A stretch of DNA of 38,049 nucleotides from Phaeoceros laevis (Eukaryota > Anthocerotophyta > Anthocerotopsida > Notothyladales), in assembly GCA_049999765.1 (NCBI GenBank), contig JBNGIQ010009010.1, forward strand, positions 53,904 to 91,952, in the 5' to 3' direction. Shown piece after piece: positions 21,247-32,881 of this stretch (position 1 is the first letter of the stretch; every line of letters starts with the position of its first letter). The notes under the pieces are model-generated. The model saw nothing but the letters and a program-made list of their open reading frames with translations, ran no database searches and was not told where the DNA came from. The position numbers and the translations under genes are program-made.

Positions 21247-22575
21247 TCAAGAGTTTTTAGGTAGATGTGAATTTTCACCTCTCTTTTCCATGTGTATCCA
21301 TCCGCAGCTTAGGATTCCTGGGCCTTCTAGAACATGTGTATAGAGCAATTCCAGGTACGATTTTGTGTACTAGGCTGTACATATATGGTTACAATTTACT
21401 GGACAGACTTTTCCCTTGTCTTGGCTGAGAGGAGAGGTAATGCTGGAGTCTATTTGTCCTACATCTCTCTCCAGATCTGCCGTTTGTCAGCTCAGGACAT
21501 TCTGTCCAGCCACAGGACAGTCGGCTAGCAAGAGGAAACATCGTTATTTGTGTCAGTCGGTGGCTTTGCATGTCGGAACTCTTGCACCTCTGCGGTTGGT
21601 CAGCCGGCTGAGTTTGTGGAATCGTTTTAGCGCAACATGGTAGATGCTTCGAGGACGGCGGGTGCCAACAGCAAAGGAAGAATATGAGCTGAATATGCCA
21701 CATGTGACATGTGTATAATTAGAAGGCAAAACTGACGACTGTAACTGAAGCTAACATGGTATGACCCGGCAACTTAATGATGCCGGAACTGATTTACTCC
21801 TGAGTCATGGCCCAAGAGCTAGGACGCATTTTCTTGTTTCATCTGACAATTGTTTCAGTTACGTTCAAGTCCAATCACAGCCGAAGAAATCTGAAGACAT
21901 GTTTTTGTCCGACATGCTGTGAGTTGCTGCTTCCTGTAGGGCACCTCCGCTAGAATTCTATGCTTGATTCGGATGTAGTAGTAATTGCCCTATCAAATCC
22001 TCAACACAGCAAGGACCATTGAAGCTACAATGCCAGCTCAAAGATCCCCTTCTGCACGAGGACATTGGATGGTCTATCGTGGTGGACCACAGCAGCAGAT
22101 ATTGAGACACACCCACCAAAGGTTGGCAGAAGTTGCACTCAGTAGCCCCAAGCGAACCAGCTTAGATAAACCTTCGAGGTGACACTCCACAGGGGCATCT
22201 TCTTGCTTAGGAGAGCGACGAGTGCTAGCAAATCTGGCACCAAAGCGACACTTGAGTAACGCAAGTGCCAGGTGCATAGCAACCTGGCTCCCTACTTGTG
22301 TATTTCTGTATATTTCGTGGCCTGCCATTTCGGCACATGTGTGGTACGGAAGTACCCTGTCAATCACAACAGACACACTTCTTCTTCCTTGTGCTTGTCC
22401 ATAAATATGGAGAACTGTCCTAACCTTTGCAATCGTGGTTTGTTTTAGATGAACGTACAAGGACCAGCAGCCAGAATCTGGATCTGGCTCAGATGAGTTC
22501 AGTCCGGACCCTCCTGATTCTGGAACTGAAGAAAGAATTATCCCTTAGGTATGCGCTGATCTGGAAATATCTCGC
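21247..22575. other. convergent spacer between SRO and the unrecognised nuclear-type gene
   Basis: About 1.3 kb with 3' ends of two convergent genes. A short plus-strand frame near 22450-22547 (PESGSGSDEFSPDPPDSGTE) is acidic and follows an acceptor-like tract (ttgttttag); it might be a missed 3' exon of the SRO gene, but I cannot connect it. Otherwise nothing is seen. Confidence 0.45.
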
Positions 22576-25500
22576 TCATTCACCATTGGAATCAAAAATT
22601 GGTTGCAAGGCCACGGCTTTGCCCTTCCTGGTCTTTTTTGTGCTCTTCTCCACAGAATGAGATACTCCCAATACCTTACCACTTCTGGTCACCCGCGGCT
22701 GATAGACGTCTGGTGTTGTCTCTGTTTGCCTCTTTCTCAACTTGGAACCCGTATTTGAGGGAGTGACGCAAGTGTCGAAGACCTTACAAGGCTCAGGGGT
22801 CTGAGGTCTTGTTTGCTCTTTAACGTCCAATTTTTCTGGAGTTTGTAGATGCTTGACGCATTCCTCATCTTCTGGTTTGGCCCGGGTCACATATCTTCTC
22901 TTGGGAGTCACAAAGCACCCCCCACTCCCATCACCATTCTCCTTCAAAGAGTTCACTCGCTTAGCCTTCTGTTTACCTCCACTTTCAGGTACTAGTGTCC
23001 CTTGATCGCTTTGATTTAGATCCTCTGAACCCGATGGTTCAACAATACGTTTTTCATCCCCATGACTCTCCAGCCTGTCCAGAAACCTTTCGTGTTTGTC
23101 CTCACTGATCTGCCCACTTTGATTTAGAGTGCACATTGGCTTTGCTATCTGCAATCGGATAGAGGTATCCTTTCCATCTTCTACCTGTAGACCTTTTGCT
23201 TCTGCAACTTCACACGATGAAGCATTCTTTCTTAGAGCTTCGACTGTGTGACCCCCCACATCAGCTTGACCTTCCAACATTTCCTCGTCACCATTTCTGG
23301 CCAACGAGTCTTCCTTTAATTCTTTACCTTGTTGTCCTTTCACCTCAACTACAGATGGCGTTGACTCTTTAGAACGTGGTAATTTACTACCTAGATGTTG
23401 ACCTGCACACCGCCACAAAACTTTACAATGTCAAACATGCAGCACTTCAACGCCACTTGTGAGTCTTTATAACTCTACAGGCTAATTATTATCCTATTCT
23501 AATCCTTATCCTCTGCCAGAAATAGCAGAACGCTTTCCCTTCTCTACGACTGTACCAAACTGGCGTGAAATGCAGTATCAAGTAGTCCTCTCACCCTTGC
23601 TGTCTTGCTTAACCCTTTGGGCATCTCGTTCAGATACTTCAATAACGTCATCCTCACTCTCTTCACTGGAACTTAATAATAAAATTGCTTGAGCAAAGGC
23701 CTCATCTCGGGGTCTTTTTGAGCCACTTCCATTTCCATGACGCCTTCCACCATCACCCTCCATTTCAGAGTCGGAATCTGCACCACTGCCACTCTTCTCT
23801 GGTTCTGTTTCTTCTACTGATTGAAATTTCCCATTAACCTCATCTGATGAATGGGCAGCTACAAGTTCATCGCTTCCACTAATATGCCTTGCAGCAGAAG
23901 CGAAAGCCCTATCTGCAACATCCGATATCAATTGATCCTCATCTATGTCAGCTCCCATGTTGCCCTTCTTGTCAATAAAAAACATATCCTCTTCACCGTC
24001 AGCTTCTGTGGCAATGGCCATCTCATCAATTCTTGGATGGCGCTCTGATTGCTCACATTTATCAAGCAGCATACGGAATGTGCTTTCATCAACTGATCTG
24101 ACAAGCCAACCTGTCAAAGGCACCCCACAGTTAGACCCTGTTGCATTTGGTGTCCAGTACAAAGCATTCAGCCTCAAAGAAGCTGGCGGACCTAGTGTCT
24201 TCATCTCATGCACTGCTCCTAACAACGGTTTCTGACCATTCGCTGTGGTATTCAGCCACTCCAGAAAGTGAGGAGGAGGTGCTATGCACATCAGCTTGTC
24301 TTGAATAGCAGCTGCCCTGTTGTGTTCATTTTTTGACCTGCAAAAACGTCACAACCTGCAAATATGATGTTCTGCCTCCGAAGACTTTCAACAAAGGAAA
24401 CCAGAAGCTCAACAATTCAATAGCATGGAAATCGACAGGTCGTCAGTATCGCTGCTCCTAACCTGAAAAGTGTCACTGCAAGCCGACCGACAGCTACCTT
24501 CTTCATGAATAGTGAAAGATCTTGTGGGGGCACGTCATGGACAGGTGGCCCAAGGAAAACGGCTTCATACAGCACACCTCTCAGGACTGCCTCTTCTTGA
24601 GTGTCCTGTGAGCCAATAAACAGATTATTTCAACTTCAACTCCTGGAACTTTTGCAGCTACCCGAAAATGAAGCTTACACTCAAATAAGTGCCAGATTTT
24701 ACAGGACAGTAACGTGCGAAGCACCAACCAGTACATCCCCCACAGGTAGCCGAGCATCGAGTAGCATCTCAACAAGAGCTTCTGGAAAGTGATCAACACA
24801 GTCGCGGTCAGTCAAGCTAAAATTCTTAGCAGCTCAGGACAAATTCCAGGTCAAACATGCACGGTCTGCCAACCCGAAGAGCCAGACGAGCCTGCCGTTG
24901 CGGCAGCATGCACTGCAATATGTTTGAGCTTTCCTACAAGCTCGTGACTTCCTGGCTCAAAATTTTTCTTCTGCTTCTTCAACCTGCTGCGCCAGTCTAT
25001 TATCTCCACTAAAAGCTGGAGTAAGACCACTTCTGCGCAGAGGACATCGGCTAGTTCTTTGGCAGACACATTCTCTCCAGCTCCTAGAACTTTGGACGCT
25101 GTAGACGAGACAGGGAACGTGATGAAGGCTGACGGATGAGGTGAGACCCCTTTCACGTTTTCTGCCGCCAACAGAGACCCAAATTTACTCCCAAAATCTG
25201 GTGCCACTGGTGGACCCGGTAAGGTGTCGAAGGCATCGAATTCCCACTTGCGACACAAGACTAAAAACGTCAATACCTCCCTAATCAATTCCCTCAACCT
25301 TCTCGCAATTTTTCGTCGTTTCTTTCCAATACCCTCCTCACCCTCCGACAGCCCCTTCTTGCCCAACATACCAACGGACCGGCTGATGAGCTGAGTAACC
25401 TCATAAACAGCAGAGAGAACTGGGGCTAGCACCGCAATGGCTGTGGCGTGGTCTGCATTGCCTATGCTTAAGGACTTCAGAGACTGCACCAAACCCGAAA

Positions 25501-25798
25501 CAGACGACACCAATCCGGAAGCTTCCTCCAACCCTCCTTTGAATCCCAGCACCGCACCACATTCCACACAACTAAAAGCCCACCACAGTGCCAGTGGGGG
25601 ACTCCGCCTCACCAACAACAAACGCTTCAAAGCAATGCTCCAATCCCGAGCATCCCTGCCTGCCCCTGCTCCCCTTCCAACTGCCACCACTGCCGCCTCA
25701 ACAGCTCGAATGTACTCCTCGTTTGTCAGCAGAGGGCCCTGCACAAGCTTCAAAGGGCCTTGCACGGATCCGGATAAGGTATCCATCTCCATTCCCAT
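22576..25798 (-). CDS. unrecognised protein: helical N-terminal half, acidic/basic disordered C-terminal half (about 5 exons)
   Basis: I do not recognise the family. Minus-strand segments: 25798 to about 24860 (first exon), about 24816..24714, 24605..24463, 24337..23595, 23402..22576. The last three junctions are phase-consistent; the junction between the first and second segments is unresolved. The first exon is Leu/Ala-rich and probably armadillo/HEAT-like (IALKRLLLVRRSPPLALWWA, then a KKRRKIARRLREL basic stretch). The middle has conserved-looking text: HFPEALVEMLLDARLPVGDV, TQEEAVLRGVLYEAVFLGPP, HNRAAAIQDKLMCIAPPPHF. The end is acidic and Ser-rich (LLLSSSEESEDDVIEVSE), then basic with repeated TP sites (TPKRRYVTRAKPEDEE, RTRSGK-like VTRSGKVLG), suggesting a nuclear chromatin- or RNA-associated protein. 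It shares a 225-bp divergent upstream region with QCR7. Confidence 0.7.
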
Positions 25799-26023
25799 CT
25801 GTATATCTCAAAAACCAGGACCATCTGCCATGAGCTCAAATCTTCAGCACCATAACCTGCACGTCTTATATGACACCTCGGGCGGTCCAAGCCTGCCGAG
25901 AGTGCCAATTCGTCTGACCCTCGGACAGAAACGTGCCCTAACTTCGAAGTTCCTTAAACAAGTTGGACCAGAGATGCCACGGTGAATTCGCGAAGCTAGA
26001 AGCTGCACGCTCATCTAGCTAAG
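25799..26023. promoter_or_regulatory. divergent promoter region, unrecognised gene / QCR7
   Basis: 225 bp separate the two start codons (25798 minus, 26024 plus). There is room only for two short 5' UTRs and a shared or overlapping core promoter. No clear TATA box is seen. Confidence 0.55.
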
Positions 26024-26764
26024 ATGGCTCAGGCGTTGATGAAAGCGTTCGAGCCCATCTGGCTCTGGGCTGCCAAGCGATACCAGGCTGCTGTTGCAAC
26101 GGAGCTGAAGAAGTACGGTAATTCTCTCACCCCTGAGTGCACAACCTCGGTATTGAAGAAGTGAGCATTCCAGGAATTGCTGGGAGACCGGTCTCCGAAA
26201 CAAGGTGTTTGGTAGCTTGAATGGAGAAGCATTTGTTGTCCCGTCTTTAGCCAGCAAGCAGATCAAAACAGCTGTCATTGATTTGTTGGTTGTCCAGGTC
26301 TCCGATACGATGACTTGTATGACCAGGATTATGACACTGATATAAAGGAGGCATTGCAACGCTTACCTCAAGAGGTTGTAGAGCACCGGAATGCACGACT
26401 TAAGCGTGCCATGGACTATGGAATGAAGCACGTCTACATGCCAAAAGATCTGCAGGTAAGTTTCTCATTCCGGGGGAGGGGGGGGGCACCCGCTGTAATT
26501 CAGTTTACCAGTTGTACTTCCGCATTGTGGCGTCTAATCTGTGGCGTCTATCTCAGGCAAAGCAGACTCCTTATGCGCCCTACTTGCAGGAGATGCTGGC
26601 CAAGGTATGATGCTCTATCTGCAAACTTCCTTCAGATTCGTTTGTCAATCAATGATTTGTTTGTCCTGAGCGACAATTCAACCCCTTGTGAACAGGTGAA
26701 AGAAGAAAGGGATGAGCGCACCGGGCTTGGGTCTGAGTTGCCCTACAACCGGCACTTACCGTAG
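26024..26764 (+). CDS. QCR7: QCR7, mitochondrial cytochrome bc1 complex subunit 7 (4 exons, 122 aa)
   Basis: The 14-kDa matrix-side subunit of respiratory complex III (UQCRB family). Exons 26024..26117, 26298..26455, 26557..26604, 26696..26764; phases agree. Diagnostic sequence: LRYDDLYDQDYDTDIKEALQ followed by RLPQEVVEHRNARLKRAMDY, then QTPYAPYLQEMLAKVKEERD and a C-terminal LPYNRHLP. Length equals the plant family norm (about 122 aa). No cleavable presequence is apparent, as expected for this subunit, whose N-terminus (MAQALMKAFEPIW) remains. Intron 3 carries a G-rich tract (gggggaggggggggg-like, about 26472-26486). Confidence 0.96.
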
Positions 26765-27289
26765 AAGTCCCGCGTTACGGCACCTCTTGGTCATGGACAT
26801 TGGTAGTCTAGGTTCGGTTGATTAATTGCATAGTGCCACAACTTTATTCTCAATAATGGCACGCTAATTTGCTGGTGCCGATCTTCTGGGTAGACTCCTA
26901 TAAATTACTCAGTTCAAAGTGGCAGTGGTTCATGCTACGGTACATGCATCTTTTGGATGTCACATTGACAGAGTAGAAAGTAGCACAAATCAATGATGAA
27001 GGCTTTTAGTGTACAGAATGTGGCTATTTACAACTAAATTTTTTGTCCAACAAACTCGAAACAAGTGACTTGACTCCACAGCTATGTTATGTACAAGGCT
27101 TCCGAAGTAATGGCAGGCGGACATTCTGAGTATCTGACTAATAATTTCCGTGAAGACTGCAGTTTTCAACTTCCTTCTACATAAATACCTGAAGACAACA
27201 GCAAGCCTCTCAGAAATAGTGATGTTCCAAAAATCCGCTAATAGCGCTCAATCACAAGACTCGAGAAACTTGATTACCGGAAACAGGTT
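26765..27289. other. convergent 3' spacer (QCR7 / ATG14)
   Basis: 525 bp with the 3' UTRs of both genes; no gene-like sequence seen. Confidence 0.6.
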
Positions 27290-30091
27290 TCACTTCACAG
27301 CATCGGTAAACATGGCACGCATCCAATGCTCCACATCTTCTGGGTGCGAGGGAGGTGGCGGCCATGCTGGCCGCTCAATCATATCCCATCCATCAAACAT
27401 AGTCTCTGCCACCTTTTGCATGACTTCGGATCGAATACTGTCACTAAGGAACTCATACGAACTGTTCGCCAGATTTTTTGCAGTTTTTTGTGGAACCTGC
27501 AGTCAGCACAAGGAGGGGCGTTTATTACTTACAGGCAAACGAATCGGCAAGTACAACAGCAAAGACAGACAAGTGCAAGGGTTGTGGCACTCCAAAGTGG
27601 AATAGAACTAGTACAGGTGAACTTACCTTTGAATTGCTAGATGTTCTAGCCACGTCCAGAGCCCTCACAGGATCAGAAATAGATTGCCTGCTGGTACTCA
27701 GCTGCTGATGGGTAACGCCCAACGACCTGAGATATCTTAGAGAGGTTTCAAACATAAGCATTGGATTCTTAAACACAGACTGCGTGAGACAAAAGTGTAA
27801 TCAACAGCCGATGCTGACAAAGATAATCTTGTTGTACGTTTCTGGCCCACCTGACTCTTGACTGCTTCAGTGAAAGTGATGTCAGCATCTCAAAGAATGC
27901 TTCGAATGTAGATGTCGCTGATGGTGCCGGTAAAGACACTGATCCATGGATGTAGCAGCAAACACATGCAATGCTTCTTTTCAGCATCAGTATGCCTTGT
28001 CGCACATCCCTGTCATAGTCAGTGAAGGTAGAGTTGCTTGCAATGCTGGACACTCGACCAGCGGTTGCATCAAATGTAGGCCTTTTGACAGATGAAAATC
28101 CTAGATCCTGGACACTTTCACTGTCAAAACTTCTATGATCCATGTTGTCCTCCATTCCCGTACCAGAGACAAAGAACAAAGGGTACTCCTCACTGCATTC
28201 AACCACAACCTCAGCACTAAGATCAAAGGACGCCTTCAGCAAATATGTTGAGCTCTTCAAGATATACATCTGATCAGATACTCCTTAGTTTACCTTCGTG
28301 AAGCTGGTCGAGCATCCCAGTACGAGTTCCGCTGCCAGACTCTGGATGATGACGCCTAGGCATTGCAATCAGTACAAGAAAGAGACATAAGGAGCAGAAC
28401 AGCTTCGTGCAGTGTTGATTCACAAGATAAAGAGACAGGCAAAACTTGGCATAGGACCTTACTGCAAATCCAGCACTGTGCAGAAGAGGGGCAGATAAAT
28501 AACGAGCTGCAAGATTCACTAACTGCACAACATACCTGATGAGCACATGCAGACACAATCAGCAATAGGTACAGACGTACTTGGACACAATCAACTTCTT
28601 GCTGTAGCTCAACTTTAATTAAACTCCAAAATGCACAGCAAAGAACTGTATACCCTAAGGAAGCGGCAAGTTCAGGAGCAGGAACTGAATGAGGGTCATC
28701 CTCGTTAGGCAACCGGGCCAAGCCAATGCGAAGAGTATTGGGACCATCACGGTTGTCCTTCGAATCACCACCCTGCTATCCAAATCAACCACAAACAGTG
28801 AGAACTTGATGTTTTTCACAGTAGTACCATATACAGCTGTAGGGAGAATGTCATAACCCACTTGTCGCACAGGTAATATCTTGCACAACTGTCTCAATAC
28901 AACCCTCCATTTTTGCAGGAGCTCGTTGGTAGCTGCTGTCTGCACAGGAGGGGCATAACAAACAAAGATATGGAGTGGGGTGATGCATGATAGAGTAGAT
29001 AGGTACTCCATTATTATGTTAACCAGGATTGTGATGGTCTGGCCAAAAAACCAAAACCATCCAGCACACCACGTTAACCGGCCCTCAGGTTCTTCCCCCA
29101 TACATCAGAAACTAGCCGATTCCAGCTGGTGCTAGCCTTACCAGCCCAAGGGATTCTGCATGATGTGGTTCTGCACGATTATGACCCAGCTGTTCCATCC
29201 GCTTGGTAAGTAGCTGCAGATTGAAGGGGAAAACGTCATTCAAAGCATGGTGCATTGCCTCGATTCAGATTTCTTAGCCACGTAGCTAACATCACCCACC
29301 GATGAAGAGGCCTCAGACAGAAACTCCGTCCGAGCATTCAAGTCCTTCTGCTTCCGCCTCAGCTTTGCTTTCACTGGTGATCAGGTTGCACATGGAATTC
29401 CAACCTATGAGTACATGCTGACCCCTTGAGCACCAAGGCAGAAGAAAAGCACAGGCATTTTAAGCTGCCAAATTGAAATCCTTGGCATTATCTGAACCAA
29501 ACACATTAGCAAGGGCACCGAATCCAAAACTTGCAAACAACCTTCAGGCAACTCATTTCTCATAGCCTCCAGCTGCTCCGCTAGCTTTTCTTTGCGTTCT
29601 GCATGCTCCACCCTCCAATAATGCTGTCTGTCCGCTTCCCGCTGGTCCAAACATGTTCAGGTGATTAAGATGGATCTAAAACCCCCAGTACAACGGTGTA
29701 AATTTTGTGCATGAGTTTCTTTCAACACGTTCTTCCTCCTCAGAGTTCCATGCCACTCGGACTCTCCCACAAGTACAGACGACCTCTTCTCGAGCCGAAA
29801 CGTAGAACTCAATTAGACTAACCTTGGACAGCAGCTCAGCATCGAGCGCCTGACGCAAATGCTCTTGCTCCTGCCGCAATTTTCTCAGCAAACCATATCG
29901 TTCCTGCAACCTGCCCACCAGCATCATAATAAAAAACGAGGGTTAGGCTGAATCCGTGGACACGACATCCCCCAACAACGCAAAAAAACAGAGCAATTGT
30001 CAACACGGCACCTAAAATTGATGCAGGCCAGGCAGGCGGACGGTTGGTTAGCCGCTTCGCACACACCGCAGGACCACCCACGGCGCGCCAT
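27290..30091 (-). CDS. ATG14: ATG14, autophagy-specific subunit of the class III PI3-kinase complex (12 exons, 480 aa)
   Basis: ATG14 directs the VPS34-VPS15-ATG6 kinase to autophagosome initiation sites. Minus-strand exons: 30091..30012, 29910..29823, 29641..29542, 29373..29300, 29213..29142, 28939..28862, 28772..28654, 28535..28463, 28355..28294, 28192..27856, 27779..27627, 27496..27290; reading phases close throughout. The N-terminal Cys pairs CGVC (8-11) and CLAC (20-23) form the family's small zinc-binding motif. A charged coiled coil follows (LRKLRQEQEHLRQALDAELL; READRQHYWRVEHAERKEKL). The C-terminal half carries plant ATG14 landmarks: DDPHSVPAPELAASLGY, QLVNLAARYLSAPLLHSAGF, SSRVWQRNSYWDARP, SEEYPLF, and a final WPPPPSHPEDVEHWMRAMF. 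Length matches plant ATG14. The donor of exon 10 (AGA|GTCAGG) is the least certain junction. Older databases label this family as UVRAG-like or polymerase-like. Confidence 0.9.
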
Positions 30092-30804
30092 GCGCCGGCG
30101 CTTCCGTTGCCTTCCTGGCCAAATCTCTGGACAGCTCGTCCATGTCCTGCTGAAGCGAAGCGGGACAAAGTGGGGATACCACGACGGGTTCAAACAGGCA
30201 GTTAAATTTAACTTATACTTGCCTGCCTCAGATCTAGCTTGTCTAGGGTCGCGGATGTTAAGACACTGGAATACGCTGTCTGCTGTCCCAAGCAATAGGA
30301 ACACACACGTTCGTCTGTCATCCGGCATTGGCGTGAGGTAAACTTCGCAATGCAGAGTGTACAAGATAGCAGAGAGGATGTGACAATCGAAGTCCAATGC
30401 CGAGCTAGAGGAACAATTCCGTGTGCTACAAAGCTGAATCGAACGGCATTGACAGAGGCATCGCTGATCACCGACTACAGCAGGATGATTTGGATTGAAG
30501 CTAGAGCGAATAAAACAGATAGAAAGGACACAGTCCTGGATTCACAGTGGCCCTCTGTTCCATTTGCACTCAAAAAGAAGGTCAACAGTTCCATGGCCAC
30601 CTATGAGGCCCAAAATCCTGGCCTAACTAATGCACAAAGCCAATAGGCTCAGCCAGGTCCCGTCCCGTCATAAGCTACGCACTGAAACCAGGATCCTGCT
30701 ACCAGCTGCTTTCTGTTCTCAGAAAAACAGACCTACGGATGCAAAATTGGCTGCAATCAGCAAGTGCAACTCCACCCTCTACTATCTCTACGACAGAGCT
30801 GAGT
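30092..30804 (-). other. ATG14 upstream region and RPS27a 3' flank
   Basis: About 710 bp between the ATG14 start codon and the RPS27a stop codon. It should hold the ATG14 promoter and 5' UTR. No other coding sequence is convincing. Confidence 0.5.
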
Positions 30805-31653
<849 letters not shown>

Positions 31654-32396
31654 ATGGCTCCTGCCAAAGGTAAACTCTCCCAGCTCGTGACTGCGGTATC
31701 CGTGTTGATCGTACTCTCCCACTCGGGTACTCTGAATTTGCCATCGAGCCTGGGGTGCAGCTCATATTTCCGGGAGTTCTACAAGCTGGCAACATGGATA
31801 GCTGTGTGACGATTTATGTGGTGTCGGTGGAGTGCAGGTGGGAAGACTGACCAGAAGGCGCAAGCCTCCAAGGCAGCGAAGGCTTTGAAGTCTTCAGTGA
31901 CAGTTCAGAAGAAGAAATGGAAGAAGGTACGAACTTCGGTCACATTCCATCGACCGAAGACCTTGAAAAGGTCCCGCACGCCCAAGTACCCTCGTATTAG
32001 TGCCCCTCCCAGGCACAAGCTCGATCATTACCAGGTTCTGAAGTATCCACTGACCACGGAGTCGGCAATGAAGAAGATTGAGGATAACAACACTCTCGTC
32101 TTCATTGTTGATGTCCGAGCGGACAAGAAGAAGATCAAGGATGCTGTGAAGAAGATGTACGAGATTCAGGCCAAGAAGGTCAACACTTTGATCAGGTGTG
32201 TGTCGGTTCCTCCTGGTCTATTTTATTCCCACGCGTAGGAGCCGCAATTCTGCAGGGTTGTGTGGTTAAGCCTGTGCTCTGACGTATCCTTTTCCTGTTC
32301 TGTATTTGCAGGCCCGATGGACTGAAGAAGGCCTACGTGAGACTTACCACAGACTACGATGCTTTGGACGTAGCAAACAAGATAGGCATCATCTAG
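31654..32396 (+). CDS. RPL23A: 60S ribosomal protein L23a (uL23), 3 exons, 152 aa
   Basis: Large-subunit protein at the peptide exit tunnel, docking site for SRP and nascent-chain factors. Exons 31654..31669, 31838..32195, 32312..32396. The basic N-terminal extension ([20 protein letters not shown]) is followed by the uL23 core: [58 protein letters not shown] and a C-terminal DVANKIGII. The short first exon ending within the fifth codon region is usual for such genes. A damaged duplicate lies 3.8 kb downstream. Confidence 0.97.
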
Positions 32397-32881
32397 ACTG
32401 CAGTTCTAAGCATTGTCTCTATTAGGTTAAGCCAAGAGATGCAGACTATGTTGGAGATATCAGTCTTGGATGTTTCACTTGTCCTCGTATCTCTGGCTTG
32501 TCAGTTGAGGCCAGGTAATTTCCTGGCGTCCTCTTGTAAGCCACGGAAAGTTTTGTTATACAACACTTCCAGCGATTTTTGCAAGAACAGGTGGATGTGA
32601 CCCTCATGTGAAACCCTTGCCTTCGGGTTGCTGCCTGTGGGCAGCGGCTACTTGACGTCCTAGAACGTTTCGCTGTCGATTACTGAAAACGCACTCCGGC
32701 CAGAGCAACTCGCCACCGGATTATGCTGGATCAAGCTACGAATAACTCTCTATTCTAGCAGATTGGCCTCAGAATGCTGGCATGAATTCTCCGATCACGT
32801 CATGATCTATTGACTTTCCGCTTTTAAGTTCATTTATTACCTATAGTTAAGTAACCTCGGTTGCAGTATACAGACGCTTCC
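32397..32881. other. convergent 3' spacer (RPL23a / PPR)
   Basis: Contains the RPL23a 3' UTR and the 3' flank of the PPR gene. Part of it (about 32480-32555) is recognisably similar to 36815-36895 behind the RPL23a pseudogene, showing that the duplication included the 3' flank. Confidence 0.6.

Noticed and set aside
21985-22460. Overlapping small frames on both strands in the SRO 3' spacer
   Set aside because: No family features; frames on both strands are equally random-looking.
27769-28269. Single-exon reading of the frame extending above ATG14 exon 10
   Set aside because: The frame continues into intron 9, but the acceptor at 28193-28195 restores the family sequence SEEYPLF after RPASR; intron reading preferred.
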